Shown here one piece after another: positions 36,632 to 47,684 of a stretch of DNA of 64,000 bases. The DNA comes from Epiperipatus broadwayi. Taxonomy: Eukaryota; Onychophora; Udeonychophora; Euonychophora; Peripatidae. The position numbers and the translations under genes are program-made. The notes below the pieces were generated by a model, which had not been told where the DNA came from, made no database searches, and worked only from the letters and a program-made list of their open reading frames with translations. The stretch spans positions 498,001 to 562,000 of the forward strand of contig JAQFVV010006543.1 of assembly GCA_028023455.1 (NCBI GenBank), in the 5' to 3' direction. Each line of letters begins with the position of its first letter. The first letter of the stretch is position 1.

Positions 36632-37524
36632 ACCACTAAACCTCACATGACCACCTTTCTTATGCTTACTTATAACTTATTAAATTCAAGGCAAAACTCC
36701 CTATACAGTACTGCCACTCATTGCAAGCCAGAGTAATCAATGAATGCCAAAAGGCTTGTGCATAACATCCCCATTTAGTGCCTACACATCCAATATTCCC
36801 AGACTAGTGTCTAAATTGTGGCTTTTTCCAGTGAGAAGCCTTGGATCTGAGAGCACTGCACCTAGATCTTAGGATCTAATGCAACCCTCCAACAGCCTAA
36901 GATATAGGATCAGTGCTCTCAGATCCAAGACTCTGCACTGATGAAAGCCACAAGCTAAAAACTAGTTTGTGGATGTAGGATGATTAGGCACTAGATAGAG
37001 GTTTTAGGTACAAGCCTTCTAGCATCTATTGATTACTCTAGCTTGCACTGAGTGGCAATACTGTAAGAGAGTTTTGCCTGTTTTAATAACAGTTATGATC
37101 AAGCATAAGAAATGGTGATCATGTCATGTTTAGTGGTTTAATACCAATCCTGGTTAATAGCATAGTGGTAGTTATGGTTGTTGAAGAACCAAAGACAACA
37201 AAATATATGGTACTGAACTGAGTTCAGATCTATATGACTATATAAGCTAATGAGCTTGGATTGAAAATATTGTGTTTTCAATTTTCTCATGGTTTTATAG
37301 TTAAGTAGAAATAAAGGTGTTTTCTGGAGGGTTGCATTAGATCCTAAGATCTGGGTGCAATACTCTCAGATCCAAGGCTCTTCACTGACAAAATCCACAA
37401 GCTATAAACTAGTCTGTGGATATTGGATGAGTAGAAGATAGGGATTTTATACACTAGCTTTCTGGCATCCATTGATGACTGGCTTGCATTGAGTGGCACT
37501 ACTGTATGGAGAGTTTTGCCTGTT
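36632..37524. mobile_element. hammerhead family A insertion, inverted plus tandem
   Basis: A perfect 14-bp duplication TTACTTGTAATTGA at 36618-36631 and 37525-37538 brackets 893 bp. The left part (to about 36895) is a minus-oriented unit. The rest is plus-oriented and contains two hammerhead positions 447 nt apart (predicted cleavage after 36967 and 37414), so there is a direct tandem as well as an inversion. All three ribozymes carry core changes: minus 36788-36846 has CTGGAAA; plus 36923-36981 keeps CTGATGA but has lost the G of GAAA; plus 37370-37428 has CTGACAA and TAAA. Confidence 0.85.
36923..36981 (+). ncRNA. hammerhead ribozyme relic, family A
   Basis: CTGATGA at 36938-36944, a short AGC/GCT stem II and the CTAGTT cleavage segment are present. 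The GAAA box reads AAAA and inner stem I is weakened. It is recognisable by comparison with 44769-44827 and is probably inactive. Confidence 0.55.
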
Positions 37525-37538
37525 TTACTTGTAATTGA

Positions 37539-38060
37539 TACAATTGTTTCAAATTTTTCTTATTATTTGGCTTTCACATTTTTAATATTTTTATTAGATT
37601 TTGAAAAAATGAGAAAAACATATAGCCAATTGTAAGTATGGATTTTATGAAAACAATACTAGACTAAAATAGTAGTCAGCTCCAATTTTTTTATTTTTCA
37701 TATAATAATTTTTTTCCCATTCAATACAAATTATAATAAACAAATAAAACAATGAAAATATAAAAAAAATTGGTTTTGAAACAATAACAAATCAACAAAA
37801 GGTTAAAGAGTGCAAATCACTCTAAACTCCTCCTTCACATCTTGACTAACCCTCAGTTTACCATCACTAAGAACATCATTGTGTTGTAAAAATCCCAATG
37901 CAATTTTTTCATTGGCAATTACTTTACCATAAAAATCCAAACTCGGCAATTCAACAACTTTTTTAGGATATTAATTGCTAGCATTCTGAGATCATAAGGC
38001 ATAAATGAAAAACACAATGTTTATTTTTACATTTATTTTAAAAAAGTAATATATATATAT
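37539..38060. other. AT-rich non-coding DNA
   Basis: No gene. A segment near 37540-37615 resembles 36410-36490, so the region beside the family-A insertion seems to be locally duplicated. Confidence 0.5.
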
Positions 38061-40226
38061 TGTAATGAGCATAGACGACGTTACATTGTTTTTTTATTAT
38101 TAAACATGAAGTTAAAATAAGAAGTTCACATTTAAAAAATTTTCTTTAAGAATTAAAAATTGAAATTAAATATCATCTTAAACTCGTATATATAAATCGC
38201 ACAGATAAAAAAAAAAAAATATTAAAATAAAACTTTATTAAAAATAGAAAGGTATTTTAAAAACAAAAACTTAAAAAGATTTAGAGATAAAAATATATCT
38301 TTAATCTTGGAAAACACATTAATTAATCAGAAATGGAAATGATTGTTTTAATTAGTTAAATGTAAACTAGCCTTGGGCATTTAAATGTAAAAGCATCGGT
38401 CAGATAGGAAAACAATAGAAACTAATAGCCAATGAAAAGAAAAACAATGGAATCAGACCTCAGCGAAAAGACCATCTCATCGATGACACAATGTAAATTC
38501 AATCCTTCAAATTAATATAAAAGGGCAAGTTTGGAAATTAGTAGGGAGGATAGTTATTGAGAGATGTGACAGATATGTGTTAGTGTAGAAGTGAAGGAGA
38601 AGGGTTTGAAAAGATGCACTCTTCAATCCCTTCAGTTCTTCTAAGAAAGAAAGAGAAATGAACTATCGTTTTCTACATTGAGGACTAGTTAAAGCAAAAA
38701 TCTCCGGATGGATAAATAAATCGGCCTTCAGAATATCCACCTCTTTAGGACGGTGTGGGAATTCACGTTCATGGCAAGCAACGGATAAAGTTGGACATTT
38801 TAAAAATCGTAAGAATTTTATATTCACTTGAAACAATAAAAACTCTAAATTTTAAAACTTTTTAGTAAATAATGCAATAGAATCCTATCTGACCAAACTA
38901 AATTCTTTATTAATAATGTTATTTGATGTATTTTTTATTTATTTATTTAAAATCATTTCCATTTATTTAATTTTGTTCTTTAAGTTTATTTATGATTTCT
39001 GTTTTCCAATAAATTAAAATATATCAATGTTAAACTTAAGTCGGGCGTGAATGGCTGTATAGATTTGTAGTTATATTAGGGGAGGGTAATCTTAGGTTGT
39101 GTCGTTAAATTGGGTCAATGGATTGGATATATTGATGTAGTTAGTAGATGTAGTCGGAGATTTGCTACTGGCAGAATCGTTTATATATACGCCGCACTCA
39201 CCCGTTTGCCTATGGAAGGAACTATAAGACGGAGAACGCAGTTCCTTTCTATGGAGTTTTTTTTTATTGTTCTTCTCATTAGATAGATGTAATATTCCTA
39301 TCTGATGAGAGTCAATGTCTTCTCTTAATCTTTTTGGTGCTGCCGTATTCCGTATTACATTGAATACATCGATATATCAGATGAATTGATGCCAGTTTGA
39401 CTGTGAATTTTAGCCTAAGGTTAAATAGGGTTAGAATATTTTATTTTCAAATGTAAATCTATGTAGTCTATTCATACTCGACCCTAAATAAAAATGCATT
39501 AAATTTAAGTTGTGTATAGACGCTTGCATGGATTGGTTATCGGTTAAGTATGTTTTGGGTTTTCATATTTGATCAAAATATATAGACATTCGATAAATAA
39601 GGATACCTTACGGTGAGTATCTATAATATATTTATTCGGATCTCTTTTAAGTTATTGGTGACAATGCAAGTATCTTATGGTGAATACTATTGGGTTACTT
39701 ATAAATTTCCCTCTGCAATTGTCGGTATCAATGATTTTATATTTTGATTGTTTATGTTTATTTTGAAATGTTTTTAACCGTTGTAATCTATGTAACCGAT
39801 CTATACTCAACATTATTAAAACAAATTTTTATAATTCCATCTGTACGAACTTAATTAAAATGTAAACTTATAATATAATAGAAATTAAAATCTAAAGTAA
39901 AGTTAAAAATAATGTTAAAATGTAAACTGATACTAAAACAATTTTCAATCTTATATATATGTGCATAAATAAATGTCTGTATGCTAATTACTGGCGGTGG
40001 CTTATTTTATTCTTTTTTTATATACTCTTAGATTATATTATTTAATCTCTGCTATTCCACTGAGCTAGTGACTTGGGCTAACAACTGGAACCAAAATATT
40101 TAAAAAAAAAAAAATTTTTTTTTTGACTTACGTATCTACCTACTCTATACATTTTTCTACGTTCAAATGCCCAGATGGCGCCCTGTAGTGCAGATACCTT
40201 TAGTCTACCTTCTCCGGATTGTTACA
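38061..40226 (+). mobile_element. LTR family L3, copy 2 (plus), probably solo
   Basis: It begins TGTAATGAGC and ends GGATTGTTACA, so the ends form a 5-bp inverted pair TGTAA/TTACA. The flanks are ATATAT on both sides, compatible with a 5-6 bp duplication but weak because the site is an AT repeat. It aligns with the minus-strand copy at 18351-20407 over about 2 kb. There is no coding region. A TATA box near position 455 of the element supports an LTR. Confidence 0.65.
38516..38523 (+). promoter_or_regulatory. TATA-box candidate in LTR L3 copy 2
   Basis: TATAAAAGGG, followed by a GC-richer stretch with purine-rich repeats (38540-38640). The matching motif is kept in the diverged copy at 19936-19943. 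This is the likely retroelement promoter. Confidence 0.5.
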
Positions 40227-40725
40227 ATATATATAAATAAATAAACAACCCAAGTTTTATTTTTGGATTTCTTTATCAAAAACACACACACACAAATATT
40301 CTAATTAAATAAAGGGAAAAAGAATACAAAGTTTATTTTTAGATTAATTTCTAAAAAAATAAAATTTATTGCAATAGGTAAAAATGTTTCATTTTTACAT
40401 TTTATTTTCTGTTCTATTTTTTCACTAATTATGTACAATATATTACATATTTAAAGTACATTGAAATGTAAATTTATCAATTAGTTATGCAAATACTGCT
40501 TCATGATGTCAATGCGGTATTTTAAAGAATCACTTTAGATTAAAATGGAATTTATGTACCTGACTTAACAGATGATAAAAAAATTGTCGACTGAATAAAA
40601 TAGAATTATTAATCCAACATTACAACATTTAAATATTTTGAGGTAAAGCAATTATATTTCATATTACATTTTTAATGAGGAATAGAACAAACAGTTTTTA
40701 CATTTTTATATTGTGTGTGTGTAAA

Positions 40726-40987
40726 TAATATTTTAATTTGCGAAGCGCCGATAGTTGAAAACTGAAATAAATTGAGATACTGCAAATCTCTAGCGCTCGT
40801 TACAACACATAACTGACAGCCAATCAGATGTCGAGGATAGCCGTCTTAAATGACATCAAACCTAAACACACAACAAAGATTTTATGAGAAAAGGGCAGCC
40901 TTTTCTCATAAAATCTTTGTTGTGTTTAGGTTTGATGTCATTTAAAATGGCTATCCTTGACTTCTGATTGGCTGTCAGTTATGTGTG
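40726..40987. repeat. inverted repeat, possible inverted insertion
   Basis: About 90-bp arms (40802-40892 and 40899-40985) are near-perfect complements around a 6-base loop. The core is AAAGATTTTATGAGAAAAG. The flanking TGTGTGTGTAAA and TGTATGTGTAAA (40714-40725 and 40988-40999) could be a 12-bp target-site duplication with one mismatch, but the site is a simple TG repeat. No ribozyme core was found. Confidence 0.55.
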
Positions 40988-41006
40988 TGTATGTGTAAAC
41001 TTAGTA

Positions 41007-41859
41007 CACCTGGGTCTTTTTTTACGCGGACTTATTTAACACGATTTTGAAGTTACGTGATTCGTGTTTCACCGGAAGTCGATTTCTGATAATGCGCTAT
41101 TATTTTAAATAATAAATTTTGCACACTTACATTATATTGAAAGTAATAGCACATTATTGGAATTCGACTTTCATCTTAGTAATTTTAATATTTTCAGTGC
41201 TTTATAATAGTAAGATTTTATGCGATAATGAAATTAAAATCATGATTTCTACATTTTACATATACACATATTAAATTTTACAAGATTATAATGTAAATTT
41301 GTTCAAACAATTGTGCGTGTTAATTTTGCATTTTAAATCACATTCTGTTTTTGCTTTTTAAAAAAGAACGTAATCAATTATTATTTTCTTATTAATGATA
41401 CTAATCATTAACGTGCTCTTAAATTCCAACGAGAGCTAAATGGTTGTATGTCTGGATATCGCGAGCTTCATAAACAATTAATAAAATTATCTCAAAGATT
41501 AATTACTAATTACGTTGTCACCAGAAAATCATAATAATTAAAACGTGTATAAAAAATGTAAATTACTGTACTGTAAATTATGCATAAAAATATATTATTT
41601 TGAATAAAATTAAATATTATAGTTAAAAAAAGTTTGTCTTGTATCAATTTTTTTCAAATTTGAAATTTTTTATTAGTCATATTTTATTTCCTTATTTTTT
41701 TTTTTTATGTGAATTTTAAAGTAATTTTACATTGGTGCTTTGCTTTTATGCGAATTTTGAAAAATCACAGACCGCATCCCCCCTTTTTCAATGTAAGTTA
41801 CGTCTATTTTTGCGCGTTTTCTGAGGAACCTATCTATCGCGTAAAACGAGACCCAGGTG
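41007..41859. mobile_element. Tigger/mariner-like MITE with TA target site
   Basis: The ends are CACCTGGGTCTTTTTTTACG and, read inward from the right, CACCTGGGTCTCGTTTTACG. TA lies at 41005-41006 and 41860-41861. The 853 bp have no ORF. The C-A start, TA target and internal ACGCG motif are typical of short derivatives of pogo/Tigger elements, whose enzyme would act in trans. Confidence 0.75.
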
Positions 41860-41861
41860 TA

Positions 41862-44396
41862 CTTAGATTTTGATTTAGCAAAGATTGATTTAGTTTGCTA
41901 GAATATTTATTTAATGATATTCATAAACATTTTAATTTAAAATTAATTGAAATAAATGTCTGAGAACACTAGTTTTATGATTTATTTATTTTAAATAAAT
42001 AATTGTAAAATTATTTTAAAAATCTAGAAACAAAAATAAAGCAATTGAAATTTTTTTTTCATTTTTAAAAGCGTTTATGAAGTTTTGCCATTTTAATGCA
42101 AAAATCTTAGTATTTTGCCTGGCAGTAACCATGATGCCCTCACTTAATATTTCATGGTTAAATGAAGAAACCACAATGCATGATGGAGAATATTCTGTAA
42201 TCCTGACATCATGTATTAACTGGGATAAAAGCTGAAGTTTGGAAAATTCAGACAGTCTCCATAAATTTTTATTGCATTCAGAATCTAAACAGTTTCAAAC
42301 TTTTTAAATAGCTATTTTATTTGCCATCTACATGATGATAGGCTAGATAAACAGCTAAGCAATTGCCTTTTCTAGACAAAATTACTTCACATCATTCTAG
42401 GAGAAACATGGATCACAACTAATAAATCAGAAACCATCATTAATTCGTTAATTAATATTTCAATAAATCTCATTTAACATAATTGTTAGTGCAGATGTGG
42501 ACACCATCATTAATTCGTTAATTAATATTTCAATAAATCTCATTTAACATAATTGTTAGTGCAGATGTGGACACATGGACTTATGGAATGCTGTCTCATT
42601 ATTTTAACAATAAATCGCTTTATTTCTTCAATTGAAGATAATATTAAATAGCTGATAATTGGAAAATTATATTTATTAACTTCAAGTAAGTAGCTGATAT
42701 TTATTTTCAAATTATTATAAAAATAATTATTTTCTTCACTATAAGAAAAGTCTGCATATTTGTCTCAATGATATAAATTTATCTCAACTTTAAGTATGTA
42801 AAGCAAAACTTTAAATATTTTTTTCAACTCAAATATCCCTCCATAAACTTGTCCTTAGAGAAACTAACTTTGATTCAAAAGTAATGAAAATCGCTTTGTT
42901 ATGGATGATAAAGTATTTGCTTTATCACAGATACGTTAGAATTCCTAGCATCATAAATTAAAGATCAATCAATGAATAGATTAATTTTATATCTCAAATT
43001 AAAAAAGTAATGAATACTAATTCTTTGGATAAAATTATAGCATCTGTTCAAATAAATTAAGTCGTTACATGGAATACCTGGAATAAACTACAAATTTGTA
43101 TTTAGTTCTTAAGGAATTATCAATGCTAAATATTTAAATAACATTCAATGGATAACGGATTAAGAAAGCTGTATATCAAAATGCCACTAATGAATTATGG
43201 ATTATCGAGGCAAGTCTTAAATATGGTAAACGTCGAAATTATAAGCAGTTTTAAAAACGGACTAATGAGTGGAATGTAGCTTTCCTTAATTAACATGTAT
43301 GCTGTTATTTCAAAAGTGTTTATAAATTCTCAACGTCTCTGAAATATTTTTCAAATATCAATATCGCGTTGGGATAAATTTTAAATCGTCACAATCAGTT
43401 GGGGAATTATTTAATGCATTTTCTCTTAATTGTTTCTATCTTACTTACTTTAATATTATTATTATTATTATTAATGTAATAAAGTTTTTTAGATATTACT
43501 ATACCATGTACAATTAATATTTTATTTAATAATATTATTAATGATATTGAATGGGATTCACCTTAGGTTTAGGTTGAATAGAAATAAATAACTATTAAAG
43601 TTATATAAATCTGTGTTATATTGCAGTTATTATATATTTTATGGGTTCTTAAGTCCCAAACCTGACAGTTAAATGGAATTAATCATTCTTATTTAGATAA
43701 GGAGATTTGTAAGGAATATTTTATGTATCACTCTTATATGTTGGTATTAATTTTTCAGTTATATATATATAGTATGTAACAAGGTACCCTAATGACCTTG
43801 TTGTATTTTGATAGTGAGTAACATTCCTGACTTTTAACACTGCAAATGAATCCAGTAAAGAATCTTGAGATAAAATACGTGGTAAATATCATCTAGGTAT
43901 GCGAAACAATGATTGCACTTTTCTTAAAAGAGTGAAAGCTTCTCCAGTATTATTGAGATTGATTAATGATTGATTAGTTAGAGAAACAAACTAATTAAGG
44001 ATGCCTATAAAACAATTATCTTTATAATTATGATGATAATTATTATCCTCCAGTATTTGCACTGAAAATTATTTTATTTGAAATAAAAATAAACCTATTC
44101 CAATTTAATGTTAGTTTCCTCACAACACTATCTGATAATACATTTTTCATTTCCCAAGTTCAAATTAAATTTAAGGAACAAATAGTAATTTTTATTATAT
44201 ATTTCATATAATTTTTTTATTGTTATTATTCGTTTTTATCATTTATTTTATATTACGCAATAAAGTATTTGTTAATTTTTAATATTTCTCTTTGGTCGTT
44301 ATTGTAGAAATATCGTAACCGCATATTGATATTCACATTATAAAATACCGATTATGTTACTCTTAATTAGTGCTTATAATAATATATATATATATG
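41862..44396. other. AT-rich non-coding DNA
   Basis: No gene found in 2.5 kb. It contains a 70-bp tandem duplication (42433-42572) and an ATT microsatellite (43451-43474). A weak resemblance to transposase-derived sequence could not be supported. Confidence 0.5.
42433..42572 (+). repeat. 70-bp perfect tandem duplication
   Basis: Two adjacent identical copies begin ACCATCATTAATTCG at 42433 and 42503. No difference is visible, so the duplication is recent. Confidence 0.9.
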
Positions 44397-44513
44397 TAAA
44401 GATTTTTATAAACAAAGCAAAACTCTCCATACAGTATTGCCACCCTTTGCCAATCAGGGTAATCAATGAATGCCAGAAGGCTTGTGCATAAAATCCCTAT
44501 CTAATGCCTACTC

Positions 44514-44572
44514 ATCCAATATCCCCAGACTAGTTTCTGGCTTGAGGCCATTGTCAGTGAGGAGCTTTGAAT
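44514..44572 (-). ncRNA. hammerhead ribozyme, family A, core-mutated
   Basis: It keeps stem I, GAAA, CTAGTC and a good stem II, but CTGACGA reads CTGACAA. This changes the essential G8 (standard numbering), so cleavage should be abolished. Confidence 0.6.
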
Positions 44573-44768
44573 CTGAGAGCACTGCGCCTAGATCTTAGGA
44601 TCTAATGCAACCCTCCAGCACCCACCTTTTATCTCTACTTAACTACAAAACAATGAGAATATTTTTGTGTTTTCAATTTCATTCTCATAGTTTTGTAGTT
44701 AAGTAGAGATAAAAGGTGGGTGCTGGAGGGTTGCATTAGATCCTAAGATCTACGTGCAGTGCTCTCAG

Positions 44769-44827
44769 ATCCAAAGCTCCTCACTGACGATGGTCACAAG
44801 CCAGAAACTAGTCTGGGGATATTGGAT
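44769..44827 (+). ncRNA. candidate hammerhead ribozyme, family A (intact)
   Basis: Core: CTGACGA (44784-44790), GAAA (44804-44807), GTC with predicted cleavage after C44813. Stem I has two parts: TCCTCA (44778-44783) with TGGGGA (44814-44819, one U-G pair), then an internal loop, then ATCCAA (44769-44774) with TTGGAT (44822-44827). Stem II is TGGT/GCCA around CACAA. Stem III is only A-U plus C-G closed by UA (44807-44812). All three helices and every invariant core base are present. The two-pair stem III matches the minimal type I hammerheads known from Penelope-like elements and retrozymes, which may cleave as dimers. Confidence 0.75.
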
Positions 44828-44990
44828 GAGTAGGCATTAGGGATTTTATGCACAAGCCTTCTGGCATTCATTGATTACTCTGGTTGGCACAGGGTGGCAA
44901 TACTGTATGGAGAATTTTGATTTGTTTATAAACAATTATGTGCTAGTATAAGATAGTGATCATGGGATGCTTAATGGTTTAAAGATTTTT

Positions 44991-45460
44991 GTTATTAGAA
45001 TACAATAAGATTAAGAGCATACATATTATTATAGTAACTCTGAGACATTTTATATTCTTTTATTGAATGTGAATCTATTATCAAAGTATTAAATAGTTTT
45101 AGCTTATATGGAGATATATAAAAGCGTGTATGCATAGCGAATTGCAAGTTAAGTTAGGGACAGTAACCGCTCTTTCTTCCACATTATAGATCTCAGCGGT
45201 CTCAACTGCATTTCCACATTACTGACTGACACAACAACAGGATCAAATCTTTTTTATGATGGCAATATATATATAAACTAATAGATTTCAACAGATGTAA
45301 TTTATAAATACTATTTATACACTAAAATATCTGTTGTATTTTTAGACATATATATATATTACTGTCAGATGTCATAGTAATATTTTTTCTCATCCACTTC
45401 TCTAATCATTTATATATTTTTTCTTTGGTATGATATATCTTTTTTTTTTTGGTGCTGCCC
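44991..45460. other. AT-rich non-coding DNA
   Basis: No gene or bounded element seen. Confidence 0.5.
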
Positions 45461-45469
45461 TTTTTTATT

Positions 45470-46480
45470 ACCTTAATTTATTACATTTCATGGCTAATGT
45501 TTAATTCTATTTCAGCTTCAGATAAGTTTCTTCGTTAAATTGTACTGTCATTTATCTATATTTTTTGTAATGGTATTCAACATAAGCTCCCCCCCCCTCC
45601 CTCCCTGTTTTTGGAGTTAAGTACGTCTTCCCAAATTAGTAATCTTTTTTTTTTAAGATATTCTTTATCATAGTATTACACTCATTGTATCTCAACATCT
45701 TTTAATATTTATCGTAGGAACATTTATATATTTCAAATGATATATTTTCTCTTGCTGGCACACACATCACTTCACGAAGAACTCTTTAAATACAAGTTTT
45801 TATACATTAAGAATCTATTATTTACATATGGAAAAATTCTATCATACAAATGTGAATGCAGTGGTAGTATCAGTCTGAAACAAAGGATTTTGAGTCACGA
45901 TTTCGGTGCTAGCATTTCGATACTTGAACTTATGAATTCTTGAGCATATTGCATTTAAAAATAATTTAACCAACTATTGAAATATATTTATAAAACAAAA
46001 GGTCACTCATAAAATTTCATCTGTCTAAGTTAATAATCGCCTAAAACAAACATAACGAGAGCCATTTTAAACCAGTGCTGCCATCTTTCTTGTCTTGTGA
46101 TCAACGTAAAAAAAAATTTCTGGTATAAATAGTATGTCAAATATTCTACAACAATGGTATAATGGTAAATATAATAAATATTAAATCATCACTCTAGGAG
46201 AAATCTATCAAAAACATTCTTTAATTCTTTAAAAGATATTAACATATATGAGAAATATTTTTTATACTTGAAGCTACATTTTAAATACCTCTTAAATATA
46301 ATTTTCCATAGTATTGTTTTAATTATTTCATTTAAAGATATTAACATATATGAGAAATATTTTTTAACTTGAAGCTACATTTTAAATACCTCTTAAATAT
46401 AATTTTCCATAGTATTGTTTTAATTACTTCATTTAAGAACTTTATGAGAAATATTTTTCATACTTTTTCATGCTTTTTAT
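45470..46480 (+). repeat. interspersed repeat G, copy 2
   Basis: Aligns in landmarks and orientation with 57780-58690: TTTCAGCTT...GATAAG, a C tract at 45589-45601, then CCATTTTAAACCAGTGCTGCC near 46060, then GTGATCAACGTAA. A 102-bp tandem duplication lies inside (46232-46436). The 68-codon ORF at 45737-45943 is not kept in the other copies. Confidence 0.5.
46232..46436 (+). repeat. 102-bp tandem duplication
   Basis: Two adjacent, almost identical copies starting AAAGATATTAACATATATG at 46232 and 46334. Confidence 0.85.
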
Positions 46481-46674
46481 TTTATCTAAAAAGTTTTTTA
46501 CTAGAATTATTGACTAATTCCTATAAATAAGATGACAAAGTGATAACGTACCACAAAGTGGTCTCCAAATTGTCCTACCTTTTATCTGTAGTATTACACT
46601 CACTATGATATATTATCCAATATCTTTTTAAAAAAGCATTATCTAATCCAAAGTTGTTTTTTATTTTCTCATAA

Positions 46675-46845
46675 GAATATTGGATGAGTAGGCATTAGAT
46701 AGGGATTTTATGCACAAGCCTTCTGGCATCCATTGATTACTCTGTTTAGCACAGGTGGCAATACTGTATGGAGAGTTTTGCTCTGTTTATCAACAATTAA
46801 TGTGCTAGTATAGGAAATGTGATCACGTGATGCTTAATGGTTTAA
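46675..46845 (+). mobile_element. hammerhead family A fragment starting at the cleavage region
   Basis: A single plus-oriented piece begins AATATTGGATGAGTAGG, which is the 3' strand of stem I a few bases downstream of the ribozyme cut in complete copies. It runs to the unit end GGTTTA near 46842. A hexamer TAAGAA at both ends might be a short duplication. It is the only family-A copy lacking an inverted arm. Confidence 0.65.
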
Positions 46846-47176
46846 GAACTTTATTACTTAGATAAAATTATTACATTAGTTCAATGGTGAAAGGAATACA
46901 ATTAAAGACAAAGCCATCTTATCTGCTGACAAATTTTTCTAAAAATATTTGCACTGATATTATTTTTATAATTTAAAATATGTAATCATTCAACTTTTTT
47001 CATATTGATGACTATCAAATAATCAATGTTTATTTATTAATAAATTGTTAAAGAATTTGTCTTGGCAGTTTCTCCACTTTGGTGCTTAAGAATCAGTCTC
47101 ATTCTGATGAAATTCATTGGCAAAAACAAATCTGTATAGAAAATCTAAATTAAACACATTTACAATCCTTTGACAA

Positions 47177-47610
47177 TACATTGTACAGACTTAAACCTGC
47201 ATTTATATATGTAATATATGCGGGATTCGAACTCAAGACATTCACACGACCCACTATTCTCAGTACATGAGAGGTCAGAATGACTAATCAACATGGGTAG
47301 GATGACAACCTTGGCACTAACAAGGGCTTTGGACGTTCCACCATCAGATTTTCAATGAAATGGAAGGCTGAAGAGTTGTGAGTTTGAAAAGTTTGAAGCC
47401 TGTCCATTAAAGTATGAGGATTGGCTATCTTAATATAAAGCTGAGCACTGATTATATACATGTGTGAGGATAGTAATCTAGACCAACTGATGATTGCTGG
47501 TTTAGCATGAAATATGTATATTGGTGATCTTTTCAACATGTGTGTGATCAGGTGGGTCAGCAATATGAGATGGCACTGAGAGTAGTGGGTCGTGTGAAAG
47601 TCTGAGTTCG
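47177..47610. mobile_element. hammerhead family B insertion, copy 4
   Basis: A perfect 13-bp duplication AATCCTTTGACAA at 47164-47176 and 47611-47623 brackets 434 bp. A short inverted segment on the left (about 47217-47262) mirrors the right end (47570-47610). The rest is one plus-oriented unit with an intact-looking ribozyme at 47468-47530. The 111-codon minus-strand ORF (47288-47623) is a chance frame: other copies break it. Confidence 0.85.
47468..47530 (+). ncRNA. candidate hammerhead ribozyme, family B (intact core)
   Basis: Core CTGATGA (47487-47493) and GAAA (47509-47512) are intact. Stem I inner helix is ACCAA/TTGGT (47482-47486 with 47521-47525), outer helix GGAT/ATCT with one wobble. 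Stem II is TGCT/AGCA around GGTTT. Stem III has three A-U pairs around TG. Cleavage is predicted after A47520. Relative to the copy at 10346 the stem III loop differs (TG for CG) while pairing is kept. Confidence 0.7.
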
Positions 47611-47684
47611 AATCCTTTGACAAGGAAATGAATTAATTTTGTAAGTGAATATTAGATAATATTCCTATGATGGGAAAGCAATTA

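Larger units (their letters stand above)
44408..44979. mobile_element. hammerhead family A insertion, long palindrome
   Basis: An 11-bp duplication TAAAGATTTTT at 44397-44407 and 44980-44990 brackets 572 bp. The left arm (44413-44640) and right arm (44695-44930) are inverted copies over more than 220 bp. Each arm carries a hammerhead: the minus one (44514-44572) with a core G-to-A change, the plus one (44769-44827) complete. The right end runs to GGTTTA, the 3' terminus seen in other copies. Confidence 0.9.
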
